From assembly GCA_029941865.1 (NCBI GenBank), contig JAPYTO010000017.1, forward strand, positions 1-53,547: DNA of 53,547 nucleotides. Reading direction: 5' to 3'. Each line of letters opens with the position of its first letter. Positions within the stretch are counted from its first letter, which is position 1. The position numbers were made by a program, and so were the translations under genes. The notes beneath the pieces are model-generated. The model was not told the DNA's origin, did not search any database, and saw nothing but the letters and a program-made list of their open reading frames with translations. Below are positions 6,623 through 14,794 of the stretch, in pieces. The stretch is from Fuerstiella sp. Lineage in GTDB: Bacteria; Planctomycetota; Planctomycetia; Planctomycetales; Planctomycetaceae.

Positions 6623-8995
6623 TCACGTAAGCCGCGCAAAGCCGCTGTGCTTGACGGGCCCCCCAATGCGCGTGGCGATGTCATCTGCCGCAAGCGCCAC
6701 TGCCAATTCGGCAAACACCTCATCCAGCGCTGCAAGGTAGGCAGTAACGTGTCGTGGTTCGTGCGCCAGTGTGGCGTTGAACGCGCCCCCGGCAAGGAAA
6801 CCGCGTTTCAGCATCTGTGCCGTCATCAGTGTGGTCAGCGCTGCAGCATCGGGATGATCAAACGCCAGCACCGCTGCCTCGGCGCGCCCCGGCAGTGTCA
6901 CAGGCAGCTTGTGTTTGCGGCCCAGGCTCTCCCAGCCTTCGACAACCAGCGTGCCAATTTTCGCAAGATGCGCCGGGACATCCAGACTCACCAACTTCCG
7001 GACGCAGGCCAGTGCCGCGGCTGGACCAATGCCTTCTGTCCAGAACGTACTGGAAATAAATGACGTCTGCGCGGCCTGCATGATTTCCCGCGTGCCGATG
7101 ACCGCGCCGATGGGGAAGCCGTTGCCCAGCGCCTTGGCAAACACAGCCATGTCCGGGTTCACACCGAATTGACGATGCGCTCCACCCAGACACAGTCGCC
7201 AGCCGATCGAAATCTCGTCAAAGATCAGTCTCGCGCCAATGCGATCACATCGTTCACGGACGCCTTCCAGAAAACCGGGGGCCGGATCGGTGTGTCGGGT
7301 CGGTTCCATCACCACGGCCGCCAGTTCGGGACCGTGTTCTGCGATGATGGCGTCCAGTTCGTCAAGTTGGTTGTAGCGAAACGTCAATGCGGTGCCGGCC
7401 AGTCCGGACGGAACGCCCCGAGGTTCCAGCCCAGGCAGCAGATGGCCCGTCAGCTGATCAATTTGTTCATCCTCACCGGGTGCCGCCAGGTTGGCGGCCA
7501 GATACCAGTCATGCCAGCCATGGTAGCCGCAGATGGCAACTTTTTCACGCCCCGTGAATGCTCGAGCGATGCGAACGGCAACGGCCATGGTCTCACCACC
7601 GGCTCGGGTGAAGCGAGCCTGATCAGCCCACGGATGAATATCCAGCAGCAACTTCGCCAGCTCGACTTCGTCTGTCGTCTGCAATGTGGCCATCGAACCA
7701 AGGCTGACGCGACGAATGACCGCCGCGTTCACATCCGGATCACTGAAGCCCAACAGGCAGGCCAGGATACCACTCAGGCTCATATCGATGAAACGACGGC
7801 CCTCGATGTCAATCACTTCGCAACCGCGCGCCTCACGATAGTACGCCGGCCACTGCTCGGGCGCAAACATTTCGGGACGTTTGCTGAGCAGTTGTGTGCC
7901 GCCCGGTATAATCTGCTTTGCCTCGCGATACACAGCCTGCACGTCGGGCAGTGTGCGAGACAGCGGCAGGCCGAGCAGGCGTCGTGCACCGAAACAGAAT
8001 ACCTCTTCCACGTCGCCATCCGTCAGGTGCTGATTGGTACACGCCTGTTTCAGCGCCAGCAGTGATTCGATCCCCAGCAGCGTCGGTCTCGAAAATCGAG
8101 ATCGCGAATAGTCCGGACGGATTTCATCGAGCCATAGAAATCCGTCCGCCAGATTCACACAGCGACTGCGCATTTCGGTCACGCAGAAGTCTGCTCCAAA
8201 GAACAGTCGGGTGGGTCCGAACGTCTTCAAAATGGCTTCGAAGGCTTCCGGTTCACAAACCGCTGACGTGTCGAAGAACACATTGTCCAGGCCTCGCAGC
8301 GATTCGATCCCCTCCACGGTGTGGCGGCCGCAGAAGCCTCGAGCCGCATGGGCGAGAATCAGTCTGGCGCCCGGAAAACGTTCACAGTGCTGACGAATGT
8401 AGATCTGATTCGCGGGTTCCGCCAGTGCCCGTGGCAGCACCATGTGCAGCATGATCACAAGCTCACGCTGGTCCGCGATTTCCCATGCCCATTCCGGAAT
8501 GAACTCTTCCGTCGGCGCGAATAACGTGTCCTGCCGTGCTGCGAACAGATGATAAACCTTGAAGCCCACGAAGCCGTCGGCGACCACCTGCCGTTCGACG
8601 GCCGCTGCGTCCTGCTGTGGTGTCACGATCATCAGTCCGCGCGAGTTCGGATCGGCCTTCATCTGAGTGGCCAGAAATTCGTTCGCACCATCGACATTCA
8701 GATCACGTGTCGGAAAGGGGAAGAACAACCCGCCGGTCGGACACCGTTCCGGCATCCACGAACTAACCCGTTCATCGTACACGGCCCGAGTCACTTCCGC
8801 CGGGCCCGCCGCAGCCAGTACCGGCGTGGGCGTGCCCAGATCAGCCACCCGCCACAGGTGCGCGTGCGCGTCAAATGCGGCAGGCGGCACAAAATCCTTC
8901 AGGTGTCGGTCAAAAATGGCCAGATCATCGTCATCAACGGTTGCCCAGACGTACGGATTGATCTCATCACCGGATGTGTTTGCAGTAGGGTTCAT
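6623..8995 (-). CDS. amidohydrolase / class III aminotransferase fusion protein
   Basis: This 790-residue protein joins two enzyme folds. Residues about 40-350 look like a TIM-barrel amidohydrolase of the amidohydrolase-2 type: a DAHAHLW metal motif (Asp42, His44, His46), later histidines in LILAHAARGFCGRH, and a C-terminal GADF acid. Residues about 365-785 are a class III PLP aminotransferase close to glutamate-1-semialdehyde aminomutase-like enzymes, with GGETMAVAVRIARAFTGREK, CGYHGWHDW, LIFDEISIGWR and the PLP lysine in FAKALGNGFPIGA (about Lys621). The substrate is unknown. The ATG at 8993-8995 gives the acidic start MNPTANTSGDE; a longer frame to 9193 would overlap the divergent gene. 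No internal stop or start suggests two separate genes. The broken BlaI/M56-type gene lies 104 bases downstream. Confidence 0.85.
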   Translation of the reverse strand: MNPTANTSGDEINPYVWATVDDDDLAIFDRHLKDFVPPAAFDAHAHLWRVADLGTPTPVLAAAGPAEVTRAVYDERVSSWMPERCPTGGLFFPFPTRDLNVDGANEFLATQMKADPNSRGLMIVTPQQDAAAVERQVVADGFVGFKVYHLFAARQDTLFAPTEEFIPEWAWEIADQRELVIMLHMVLPRALAEPANQIYIRQHCERFPGARLILAHAARGFCGRHTVEGIESLRGLDNVFFDTSAVCEPEAFEAILKTFGPTRLFFGADFCVTEMRSRCVNLADGFLWLDEIRPDYSRSRFSRPTLLGIESLLALKQACTNQHLTDGDVEEVFCFGARRLLGLPLSRTLPDVQAVYREAKQIIPGGTQLLSKRPEMFAPEQWPAYYREARGCEVIDIEGRRFIDMSLSGILACLLGFSDPDVNAAVIRRVSLGSMATLQTTDEVELAKLLLDIHPWADQARFTRAGGETMAVAVRIARAFTGREKVAICGYHGWHDWYLAANLAAPGEDEQIDQLTGHLLPGLEPRGVPSGLAGTALTFRYNQLDELDAIIAEHGPELAAVVMEPTRHTDPAPGFLEGVRERCDRIGARLIFDEISIGWRLCLGGAHRQFGVNPDMAVFAKALGNGFPIGAVIGTREIMQAAQTSFISSTFWTEGIGPAAALACVRKLVSLDVPAHLAKIGTLVVEGWESLGRKHKLPVTLPGRAEAAVLAFDHPDAAALTTLMTAQMLKRGFLAGGAFNATLAHEPRHVTAYLAALDEVFAELAVALAADDIATRIGGPVKHSGFARLT

Positions 8996-9176
8996 TCGAC
9001 TTCGATCGTCCTGAATTGAAAACGCGATAATTTCGTTCTTCGGCCGACAGGGTCTGACAACGGCCCCGTCGACGATCAGAATCATAACAGCAATTCGCCA
9101 GTAATGGTCGACCGCTGCCGCGTGTGGAGTATGATGCAACTCAGCGGTTCCTGCACAGTTCGTTAGGAGGTGAATG

Positions 9177-10706
9177 ATGCCCACAAGACACACGACCAGA
9201 CGAAACTTCGTTTATGATTCCGCGATCGGTTCGACCGCCATTCTGGGCGGACTTCATTTCATGTCTGCGTTGCCGCGTGTTTCGGCCGACGAAACCGGAC
9301 TGAAATCAAATCTGGTGCAGTTCGGTGCCCATGTTGAACCGCTGGTGCAGTTGATCGAAGAGTCATCTCGCGAAACAGTGCTCGAACGCGTTGCCGAACA
9401 GATTCACCACGGCCGATCGTATCGCGACGTGCTGGCGGCATTGCTGCTGGCAGGAATTCGCAATGTGCAGCCGAGACCGTCCGTGGGATTCAAATTTCAC
9501 TGTGTGCTGGTTGTCAATTCCTGCCACCTTGCAAGTCTGGCGGGGCCGGACGAAGATCGCTGGCTGCCGATCTTCTGGGCGATTAATTACTTCAAGTCAT
9601 CGCAGGCAGATGAAGCGAAACGCAGTGGCTGGCGGATGCAGCCCGTTAAGGAATCGATGGTTCCGGACGCCACGCATGCTCGCCTGCTGTTTATTGAAGC
9701 GATGGACAACTGGGACGTGGAAAAGGCGGACGCGGCCACTGCCGGGCTGGTTCGAACGGCCGGTGCAACTGAGGTCTTCAATCTGTTCACACGATATGCC
9801 GCTCGAGACTTCCGCTCGATCGGACATAAAGCCATTTACCTGGCAAACGCATGGCGGACGCTGCAGGTCATTGGATGGCAGTTCGCGGAACCGGTCCTGC
9901 GGTCCCTGACATTTGCGATGCTGAATCATTCGGGTGAGGCGAATCCCGCGACCAGCGACCTGGACGCTGATCGACCGTGGCGTGACAACTCAGAAATGCT
10001 GACACGGATTCCCAATAGCTGGCTCAGCGGTAAAGTCGACAACGCGGTCACCACACAGGTGTTCGAATCGTTTCGTGAGGGCGCACCTCGGATCGCTGCG
10101 GAAACGGCCGTTGAGGGACTGTCTCACGGTGTGGCCGCTCAGTCGGTCTGGGACGGAGTCTTCCTGGGCGCCGGAGAGTTGCTGATGCAGCAGCCGGGAA
10201 TCATTGGACTGCACGGACTCACGACGGCGAATGCCATGCACTACCTGTGGCGGAACGCCGCTGATGATGATCTGCGACAACAGCTGCTGCTGCAGGCGTG
10301 TTCGTTTAATCCGATGTTCCGCAAAGCTGCTGCCGGCCGCGGGGCACTCGGCAAGCAGACGATTGCATCTATTCAGCCGACAGATCCGGCGAATTCCGAT
10401 GATGCATTGACGGAGATTCTGTCGGAAATTTCCGGCAACCGGATGAAGGCCGCGGAAAAGGTCTACGGCTACCTGTCCTCTGGCGGCAGTGGCGACGATT
10501 TGATCAACGCGACTCGACAGATATTGTTCCTCAAAGGTCGCGACGCGCACGATTACAAGTTCAGTTCCGCAGTGCTGGAGGATTACCGTCACGTGAGTCC
10601 TGCATGGAGAGACCGTTTTCTGGCAATGTCCGTTTTTAACCTCAAGGGCAGTGGACACCCTGACAATGGACTTGTAAATCGTAGTCGCTCAGCGTTGCAG
10701 GGTTAG
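9177..10706 (+). CDS. exported protein of unknown function (Tat-type signal)
   Basis: The 509-residue product opens with TTRRNFVYDSAIGSTAILGG, a twin-arginine followed by a hydrophobic stretch, consistent with a Tat signal. The rest is alpha-helical with no motif I can name. It contains several histidines (FKFHCVLVVNSCH, IGHKAIYLANAW, IGLHGLTTANAMHYLW) that could bind a metal or cofactor, but this is a guess. Two ATGs are in tandem (9174 and 9177). The second is 6 bases from AGGAGG and is the better start. The gene diverges from the amidohydrolase-aminotransferase gene and shares a 180-base upstream region with it. A GTG-started NYN gene follows 30 bases downstream. Confidence 0.75.
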   Translation: MPTRHTTRRNFVYDSAIGSTAILGGLHFMSALPRVSADETGLKSNLVQFGAHVEPLVQLIEESSRETVLERVAEQIHHGRSYRDVLAALLLAGIRNVQPRPSVGFKFHCVLVVNSCHLASLAGPDEDRWLPIFWAINYFKSSQADEAKRSGWRMQPVKESMVPDATHARLLFIEAMDNWDVEKADAATAGLVRTAGATEVFNLFTRYAARDFRSIGHKAIYLANAWRTLQVIGWQFAEPVLRSLTFAMLNHSGEANPATSDLDADRPWRDNSEMLTRIPNSWLSGKVDNAVTTQVFESFREGAPRIAAETAVEGLSHGVAAQSVWDGVFLGAGELLMQQPGIIGLHGLTTANAMHYLWRNAADDDLRQQLLLQACSFNPMFRKAAAGRGALGKQTIASIQPTDPANSDDALTEILSEISGNRMKAAEKVYGYLSSGGSGDDLINATRQILFLKGRDAHDYKFSSAVLEDYRHVSPAWRDRFLAMSVFNLKGSGHPDNGLVNRSRSALQG

Positions 10707-10736
10707 AACCGTTACCGTCGGTTGTCATGAGAAAGT

Positions 10737-11393
10737 GTGTCGATCAGGCGACTGAACCAGAGAACGAAACCTGTGGCAGCTCATTATCTCATCATTGACG
10801 GGTACAACCTGATGCATGCGGCCGGCATTGCGCGGCGAAGTTACGGGCCGGGTGATCTGCAGCGCTGCCGCAATCAGCTCAATCGCCTGCTGACAGATCT
10901 GCTCGGTCGCAACGCGCTCAGCCGGACATCTGTTGTCTATGACGCCTTCGATTCAACGTCTGATGCGAATCGAAGTCAGGACCACGCGGGGCTGCATGTT
11001 CTGTTTGCTCCGAAAGGCACTGACGCGGATACCGAGATTGAGCGACTGCTCAACCAGCACAGCAGTCCAAAGCAGGTGCTGGTCGTTTCCAGCGATCATC
11101 GGTTACACAAGGCGGCTCGCCGACGAAAGGCCAGCTGCGTCGACAGCGAAGACTTTCTGGCTGGCATTCAATCGACGGCGGATACAGACACTCAGCAACC
11201 CAAGCGACAGCCACAACGACGGCCACCCCAGGAAAACACGTCGCACGAGGCAGTGGAGGAGCAGCTGCAAAGCTGGGCCGATGAGTTCGAAAGTAATGAG
11301 GATCAAGCGGATCCGACATCAGAGGACCGGACCTTCACAGACGAATATCTGAAGGACATCCAGCGGGAATTGGACGACGAAAAACTGCCGTAG
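10737..11393 (+). CDS. NYN-domain RNase-like protein (YacP/Rae1-type)
   Basis: The N-terminal half has the NYN/PIN-like fold signature: LIIDGYNLMHAAG (Asp21), VVYDAFDS (Asp69), KGTDADTEIERLL (Asp96, Asp98) and VVSSDHRLHKAARRR (Asp120). These acids would form the metal-binding nuclease site, as in YacP/Rae1 ribosome-associated endoribonucleases. The C-terminal 80 residues are charged and of low complexity, rich in Gln, Glu and Asp, and probably disordered. The start is uncertain: GTG at 10737 is given, and a later GTG at 10773 would remove a basic 12-residue leader. It follows the exported protein by 30 bases, so co-transcription is possible. Confidence 0.8.
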   Translation: MSIRRLNQRTKPVAAHYLIIDGYNLMHAAGIARRSYGPGDLQRCRNQLNRLLTDLLGRNALSRTSVVYDAFDSTSDANRSQDHAGLHVLFAPKGTDADTEIERLLNQHSSPKQVLVVSSDHRLHKAARRRKASCVDSEDFLAGIQSTADTDTQQPKRQPQRRPPQENTSHEAVEEQLQSWADEFESNEDQADPTSEDRTFTDEYLKDIQRELDDEKLP

Positions 11394-11412
11394 TGCGTGG
11401 CCACAGTAAGCG

Positions 11413-11438
11413 CCGGAAAAGGGGTCAGGTCTACAGCA
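11413..11438 (+). repeat. short repeat-like motif, GGGGTCAGGTCTAC type
   Basis: The gap between the NYN gene and the M16 peptidase gene contains GGAAAAGGGGTCAGGTCTAC. From memory, similar strings occur near REP-associated transposases in environmental genomes, so this could be a remnant. No transposase is present here. Confidence 0.3.
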
Positions 11439-11543
11439 GTTTTCAAAATCACGCGGTCGTTCTGTAGGGGAATTCGCCAGGAATTTCGGCAGTGACAGGT
11501 CGAAAGCCTTGGCGGCTTCCGCTACGACAAAAAGTAAAATGCT

Positions 11544-12779
11544 CTAGCCGAGATCCAGTTGGTCACGCGGCCCAACACCCACGGTGGTGCTCATGCGGAT
11601 GGGGTACTGATTCAGCAGCGCGTCGATGTCGGCCAGTGAAAGACCTCGCACAATCTTCAGGTCGTCGGCGACGGATTTGTATTCCTTGCGATACACCCAG
11701 TTGCCGCCCAGCGAGCTAAGACGGCCCATGGGGCGTTCGCCTCGCAGCACGATCCGGGACGCCACTTTGTTTTTTGCCTGTTCCAGTTCTTCCTGCAGAA
11801 TGCCGTTCTCGTTTACGTCTTCAAACACGCGGGTCATGACCGCGATATTCTCTTCGACTCGATCCGGCTGGCAGCCGAGATAACTCATCCACGTTCCGGC
11901 ACCGTCATATTCGTTGTACCCAACTTCCGCAGAATCCACGTGCCCCGGATCGACCAGTTCCCAGAACAGCCGGCTTCCGGAATCGTCACCAACCACCACA
12001 GAAAGCAGCTCTGCAGCATACCGAAGTTCGTCTGTGCCTTTGGGAGCTGCTCCCATCTGCATGATATGCTGCTGAACACTGGATTCCTTGGTCACCAGCC
12101 GCAACGCCGGTTTTGGAATGGACTCCGGCAGATCCCGGTCGCACTGGCCGGCGGGAATACTGCCACAATGTTTTTCAACCAAAGCCAGCAGTGAATCGAA
12201 ATCTGTATTGCCGGCGACCACCAGAGTCATGTTACCGGCTTTATATCGACTCGCGTGATACGTCTGCATCTGCTCGGACGTGAGTGCCACGATGCTCTCC
12301 TTTGTCCCCAGGATGCTCTGGCCCAGTGGATGATCGGCAAAGTGCGTGGCCATGATGGTGTCGTAGGCGGTAAACGACGGATGGTCGTCGTACATGCCGA
12401 TTTCTTCCAGAATGACATTTTTCTCCATGTCAAAGTCTTCCTGACCAAGCGACGGTTGCATCAGGACCGACAGCAATTCCATGGTCGTGTCCAGGTATTC
12501 AGGAAGCACGGCGGCATAATACATCGTGACTTCTTCGCCAGTGGACGCGTTATAGTTGGCACCAACTTCATCGAAAATACGATTCACGTCGTCCGCGGAA
12601 ATCCGGTTGTCTCCTTTGAACGCCATGTGTTCCAGAAAGTGGCTGACGCCGGACACTCCCTTTGTTTCATCCCGGGCACCGGTGCGAACGAAGAATCCGG
12701 CCGCGACGCTGTGAACGGCCGGATTGAGTTCTGCGATGACCTGCAGACCATTGGGAAGTGTGTGTTGGTGAAACTGCAT
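11544..12779 (-). CDS. M16 zinc peptidase, catalytic subunit
   Basis: This 411-residue protein has the inverted zinc motif HFLEH (His47, Glu50, His51) and the distal zinc-ligand region NVILEEI about 75 residues later (Glu125/Glu126), as in mitochondrial processing peptidase beta and bacterial PqqL/YmxG-type enzymes. The C-terminal M16 domain follows, with QHIMQMGAAPKGTDELRYAAELLSVV-type sequence. Members degrade or process peptides, often as heterodimers. The ATG at 12777-12779 gives MQFHQHTLPNGLQV, the usual start of the fold. The partner lacking the zinc motif lies immediately upstream on the same strand, 96 bases away. No signal peptide is seen. Confidence 0.93.
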   Translation of the reverse strand: MQFHQHTLPNGLQVIAELNPAVHSVAAGFFVRTGARDETKGVSGVSHFLEHMAFKGDNRISADDVNRIFDEVGANYNASTGEEVTMYYAAVLPEYLDTTMELLSVLMQPSLGQEDFDMEKNVILEEIGMYDDHPSFTAYDTIMATHFADHPLGQSILGTKESIVALTSEQMQTYHASRYKAGNMTLVVAGNTDFDSLLALVEKHCGSIPAGQCDRDLPESIPKPALRLVTKESSVQQHIMQMGAAPKGTDELRYAAELLSVVVGDDSGSRLFWELVDPGHVDSAEVGYNEYDGAGTWMSYLGCQPDRVEENIAVMTRVFEDVNENGILQEELEQAKNKVASRIVLRGERPMGRLSSLGGNWVYRKEYKSVADDLKIVRGLSLADIDALLNQYPIRMSTTVGVGPRDQLDLG

Positions 12780-12875
12780 CAGTGGTGATCCAAAGTTGAT
12801 GTGATGCGGAAAAGAAAAGCGGCGCCGACTGCGATCAGCGTACCGCACAATGACCATTCATGAGAAGACGGTGTG

Positions 12876-14138
12876 TCACACGGCCGGGACTGCGGCCTTC
12901 AGACAACTGGCGCCCAATGCATCCGGCCCGATCGTGACAAGCACCATTGAATTGGGCGCGTATTCCAGGGCAAAGTCGCGGACCTGATCCACAGTCAGCG
13001 AATCAATCCGTGAGCGTATTTCCTGCAGCCCGAGCACTCGGCCCAGGTGCAGCGTGTCTCGGGCCAGAGAACTGGACCGTGACATGGTCGATTCCTGCTG
13101 CATGATCAGCGTGCTTTTTGCACGAGCCTTACAGCGCTGCAGTTCGTCTTCGGTGATGCCTTCGTGAAGTCGTCGAATCTCTGCGACCATCACATCCAGA
13201 GTTTCCTGAGCACGTTCGTTCGTCGTCCCCGCATATCCAAAGACACGAGCCTGGTCCTTCTGCGTGTTGATAGAAGCTGAGATCGCATAACACAGACCAC
13301 GTTTTTCTCTGACTTCGGTGAACAGTCGGGAACTCATGCCACCGCTGAGCAGGCTGACGGCCGCCCACGCTTCGAAATACCGTTCATGCCGGTAGGGTAC
13401 CGTTTCCCACGCCAGGCCGATGTGTGTCTGTGCAGAATCGTGTTCGACGTGCTTCGGTGACGCTTCAACGTCGCCTGTGTCGGGCACGGTCACGTCTTTA
13501 GGGATCCAGCCGTCGAAGGCAGCCGCCACCGCGTCCTGCAGTTCTGCGGCAATCACGTTTCCGGCAACACCGATAACGGCATGGTTCGGACAAATGAAGC
13601 TGGAGTAATGCTGCTGAACATCCTGCAACGTGATTTCCGGAACATCAACAAGCGAACCTTCGGCCGGATTTCCCCAGGGAGGGGAATATGAACAGCGACG
13701 CAGAAACTGACCGAGCCGCTGCCGGGGCTCGTCTTCAATAGCACTCAGAGCCTGCTGCACGAGTTCGCGGGATGGGCCGAACTGTTCTTCGTCAAGATGT
13801 GGTGCGGTGATGAGCGACGCGATCAGTGGAATCGCTTCCGCGATTCGGTCGGCGGTCGTGGCCGCAGATAACGTCATGTAGCCGACGCCGCCCGACACAC
13901 TTCTCTGCAGGCCAAGATTGTCCATGGCGGCGGAGAGTTCCCGCGCAGAGAGTTGACCGGCACCACGCGGAAACATTTCTGAAAGAATGGCGGCCGTGCC
14001 GGACTTGCCGGGCCGGTCCAGCACACTGCCTGCAGGAATCATCAGCGTGAGTGCGGCGGACTCGACGCCCGACATCGACTCCACAACAACCTGCAATCCG
14101 CTGGACAGCGAAAACGACTCGAACTTCTGACTGGACAT
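12876..14138 (-). CDS. M16 peptidase-like protein, non-catalytic subunit
   Basis: The 420-residue product has the M16 fold (SSGLQVVVESMSGVESAALT at the start, then the C-terminal domain) but where HxxEH should be it reads ILSEMFPRGAG, so zinc binding is lost. It keeps the Arg/Tyr-type substrate loop of inactive partners, REKRGLCYAISAS. Such proteins pair with an active M16 subunit, as in MPP-alpha/beta and PqqF-like systems. The ATG at 14136-14138 has AAGGAAAAG just upstream; a longer frame to 14294 lacks support. It is the first gene of the likely two-gene operon with the active subunit. Confidence 0.9.
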   Translation of the reverse strand: MSSQKFESFSLSSGLQVVVESMSGVESAALTLMIPAGSVLDRPGKSGTAAILSEMFPRGAGQLSARELSAAMDNLGLQRSVSGGVGYMTLSAATTADRIAEAIPLIASLITAPHLDEEQFGPSRELVQQALSAIEDEPRQRLGQFLRRCSYSPPWGNPAEGSLVDVPEITLQDVQQHYSSFICPNHAVIGVAGNVIAAELQDAVAAAFDGWIPKDVTVPDTGDVEASPKHVEHDSAQTHIGLAWETVPYRHERYFEAWAAVSLLSGGMSSRLFTEVREKRGLCYAISASINTQKDQARVFGYAGTTNERAQETLDVMVAEIRRLHEGITEDELQRCKARAKSTLIMQQESTMSRSSSLARDTLHLGRVLGLQEIRSRIDSLTVDQVRDFALEYAPNSMVLVTIGPDALGASCLKAAVPAV

Positions 14139-14794
14139 CTTTTCCTTTGGGTTAAACAAGAACAACGCTGAATCGGCGGGTGACTGAGGATATTCCGTAG
14201 AACACTGATCCGTTTCTCGCAGACTCTTTGTCGCGACCAACGTGCGTAGACCAGTGTTTTTCGGGCATCCGCTGGAATTTGGCTTGAGGGCCATGCCCTC
14301 ACCAGGACGATTGTCGACGGATTTCAGTTAGTGAAGCATGTATTGTCAATGCGACTCCCGAGTTGCTGCCGCCAATTCGTCAGCCACTTGAAATCTGCCT
14401 CGGACAAAATTGAATCCGGCCTGGGCACAGATATCTACACAAATGCAAAACAGATTTCACCCTCATTCCGAGAGGGTCGAGCCTAAGTTGCGTAGGTCAG
14501 GACCTGTCCTGACGCGCCCATTATCGCCAGGACAGACCCCGGCCTACGCAACTTAAACAGGAGGGCGCAGAGGAAGTAGAGAAACCATGGTTCGTGAACT
14601 CTGTTCTCTCTGCGACCTTCTGTTCAGGATTTGCCCAGCGATCCCAGGGAATGGGACCGAATCTCTTGCCACAAAAAACACGAAAAGACGCAAAAAATCG
14701 CCCACATAAACCAACTCAGATGTGTGGTACAGTGAGCCTTCCGGGAGGGTAAGATGTATCGATACCAATGAACCTGGGCAGGTAAAACCCTGTC
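14139..14794. other. intergenic region with palindromic repeat debris
   Basis: About 650 bases separate the M16 operon and the sulfatase gene. They hold the inverted repeat at 14484-14555 and, near 14770-14800, a second repeat-like piece (GGGCAGGTAAAACCCTGTCC). No gene was recognised. Confidence 0.6.
14484..14555. repeat. 72-bp inverted repeat
   Basis: Arms TAAGTTGCGTAGG (14484-14496) and CCTACGCAACTTA (14543-14555) are perfectly complementary. Inside the left half is a further palindrome, GTCAGGACCTGTCCTGAC. It looks like a REP-type element and encodes nothing. Confidence 0.8.

Noticed and set aside
7169..8065. 298-codon open frame opposite the amidohydrolase-aminotransferase gene
   Set aside because: Antisense to a gene with clear enzyme motifs on the minus strand, and without any recognisable domain.
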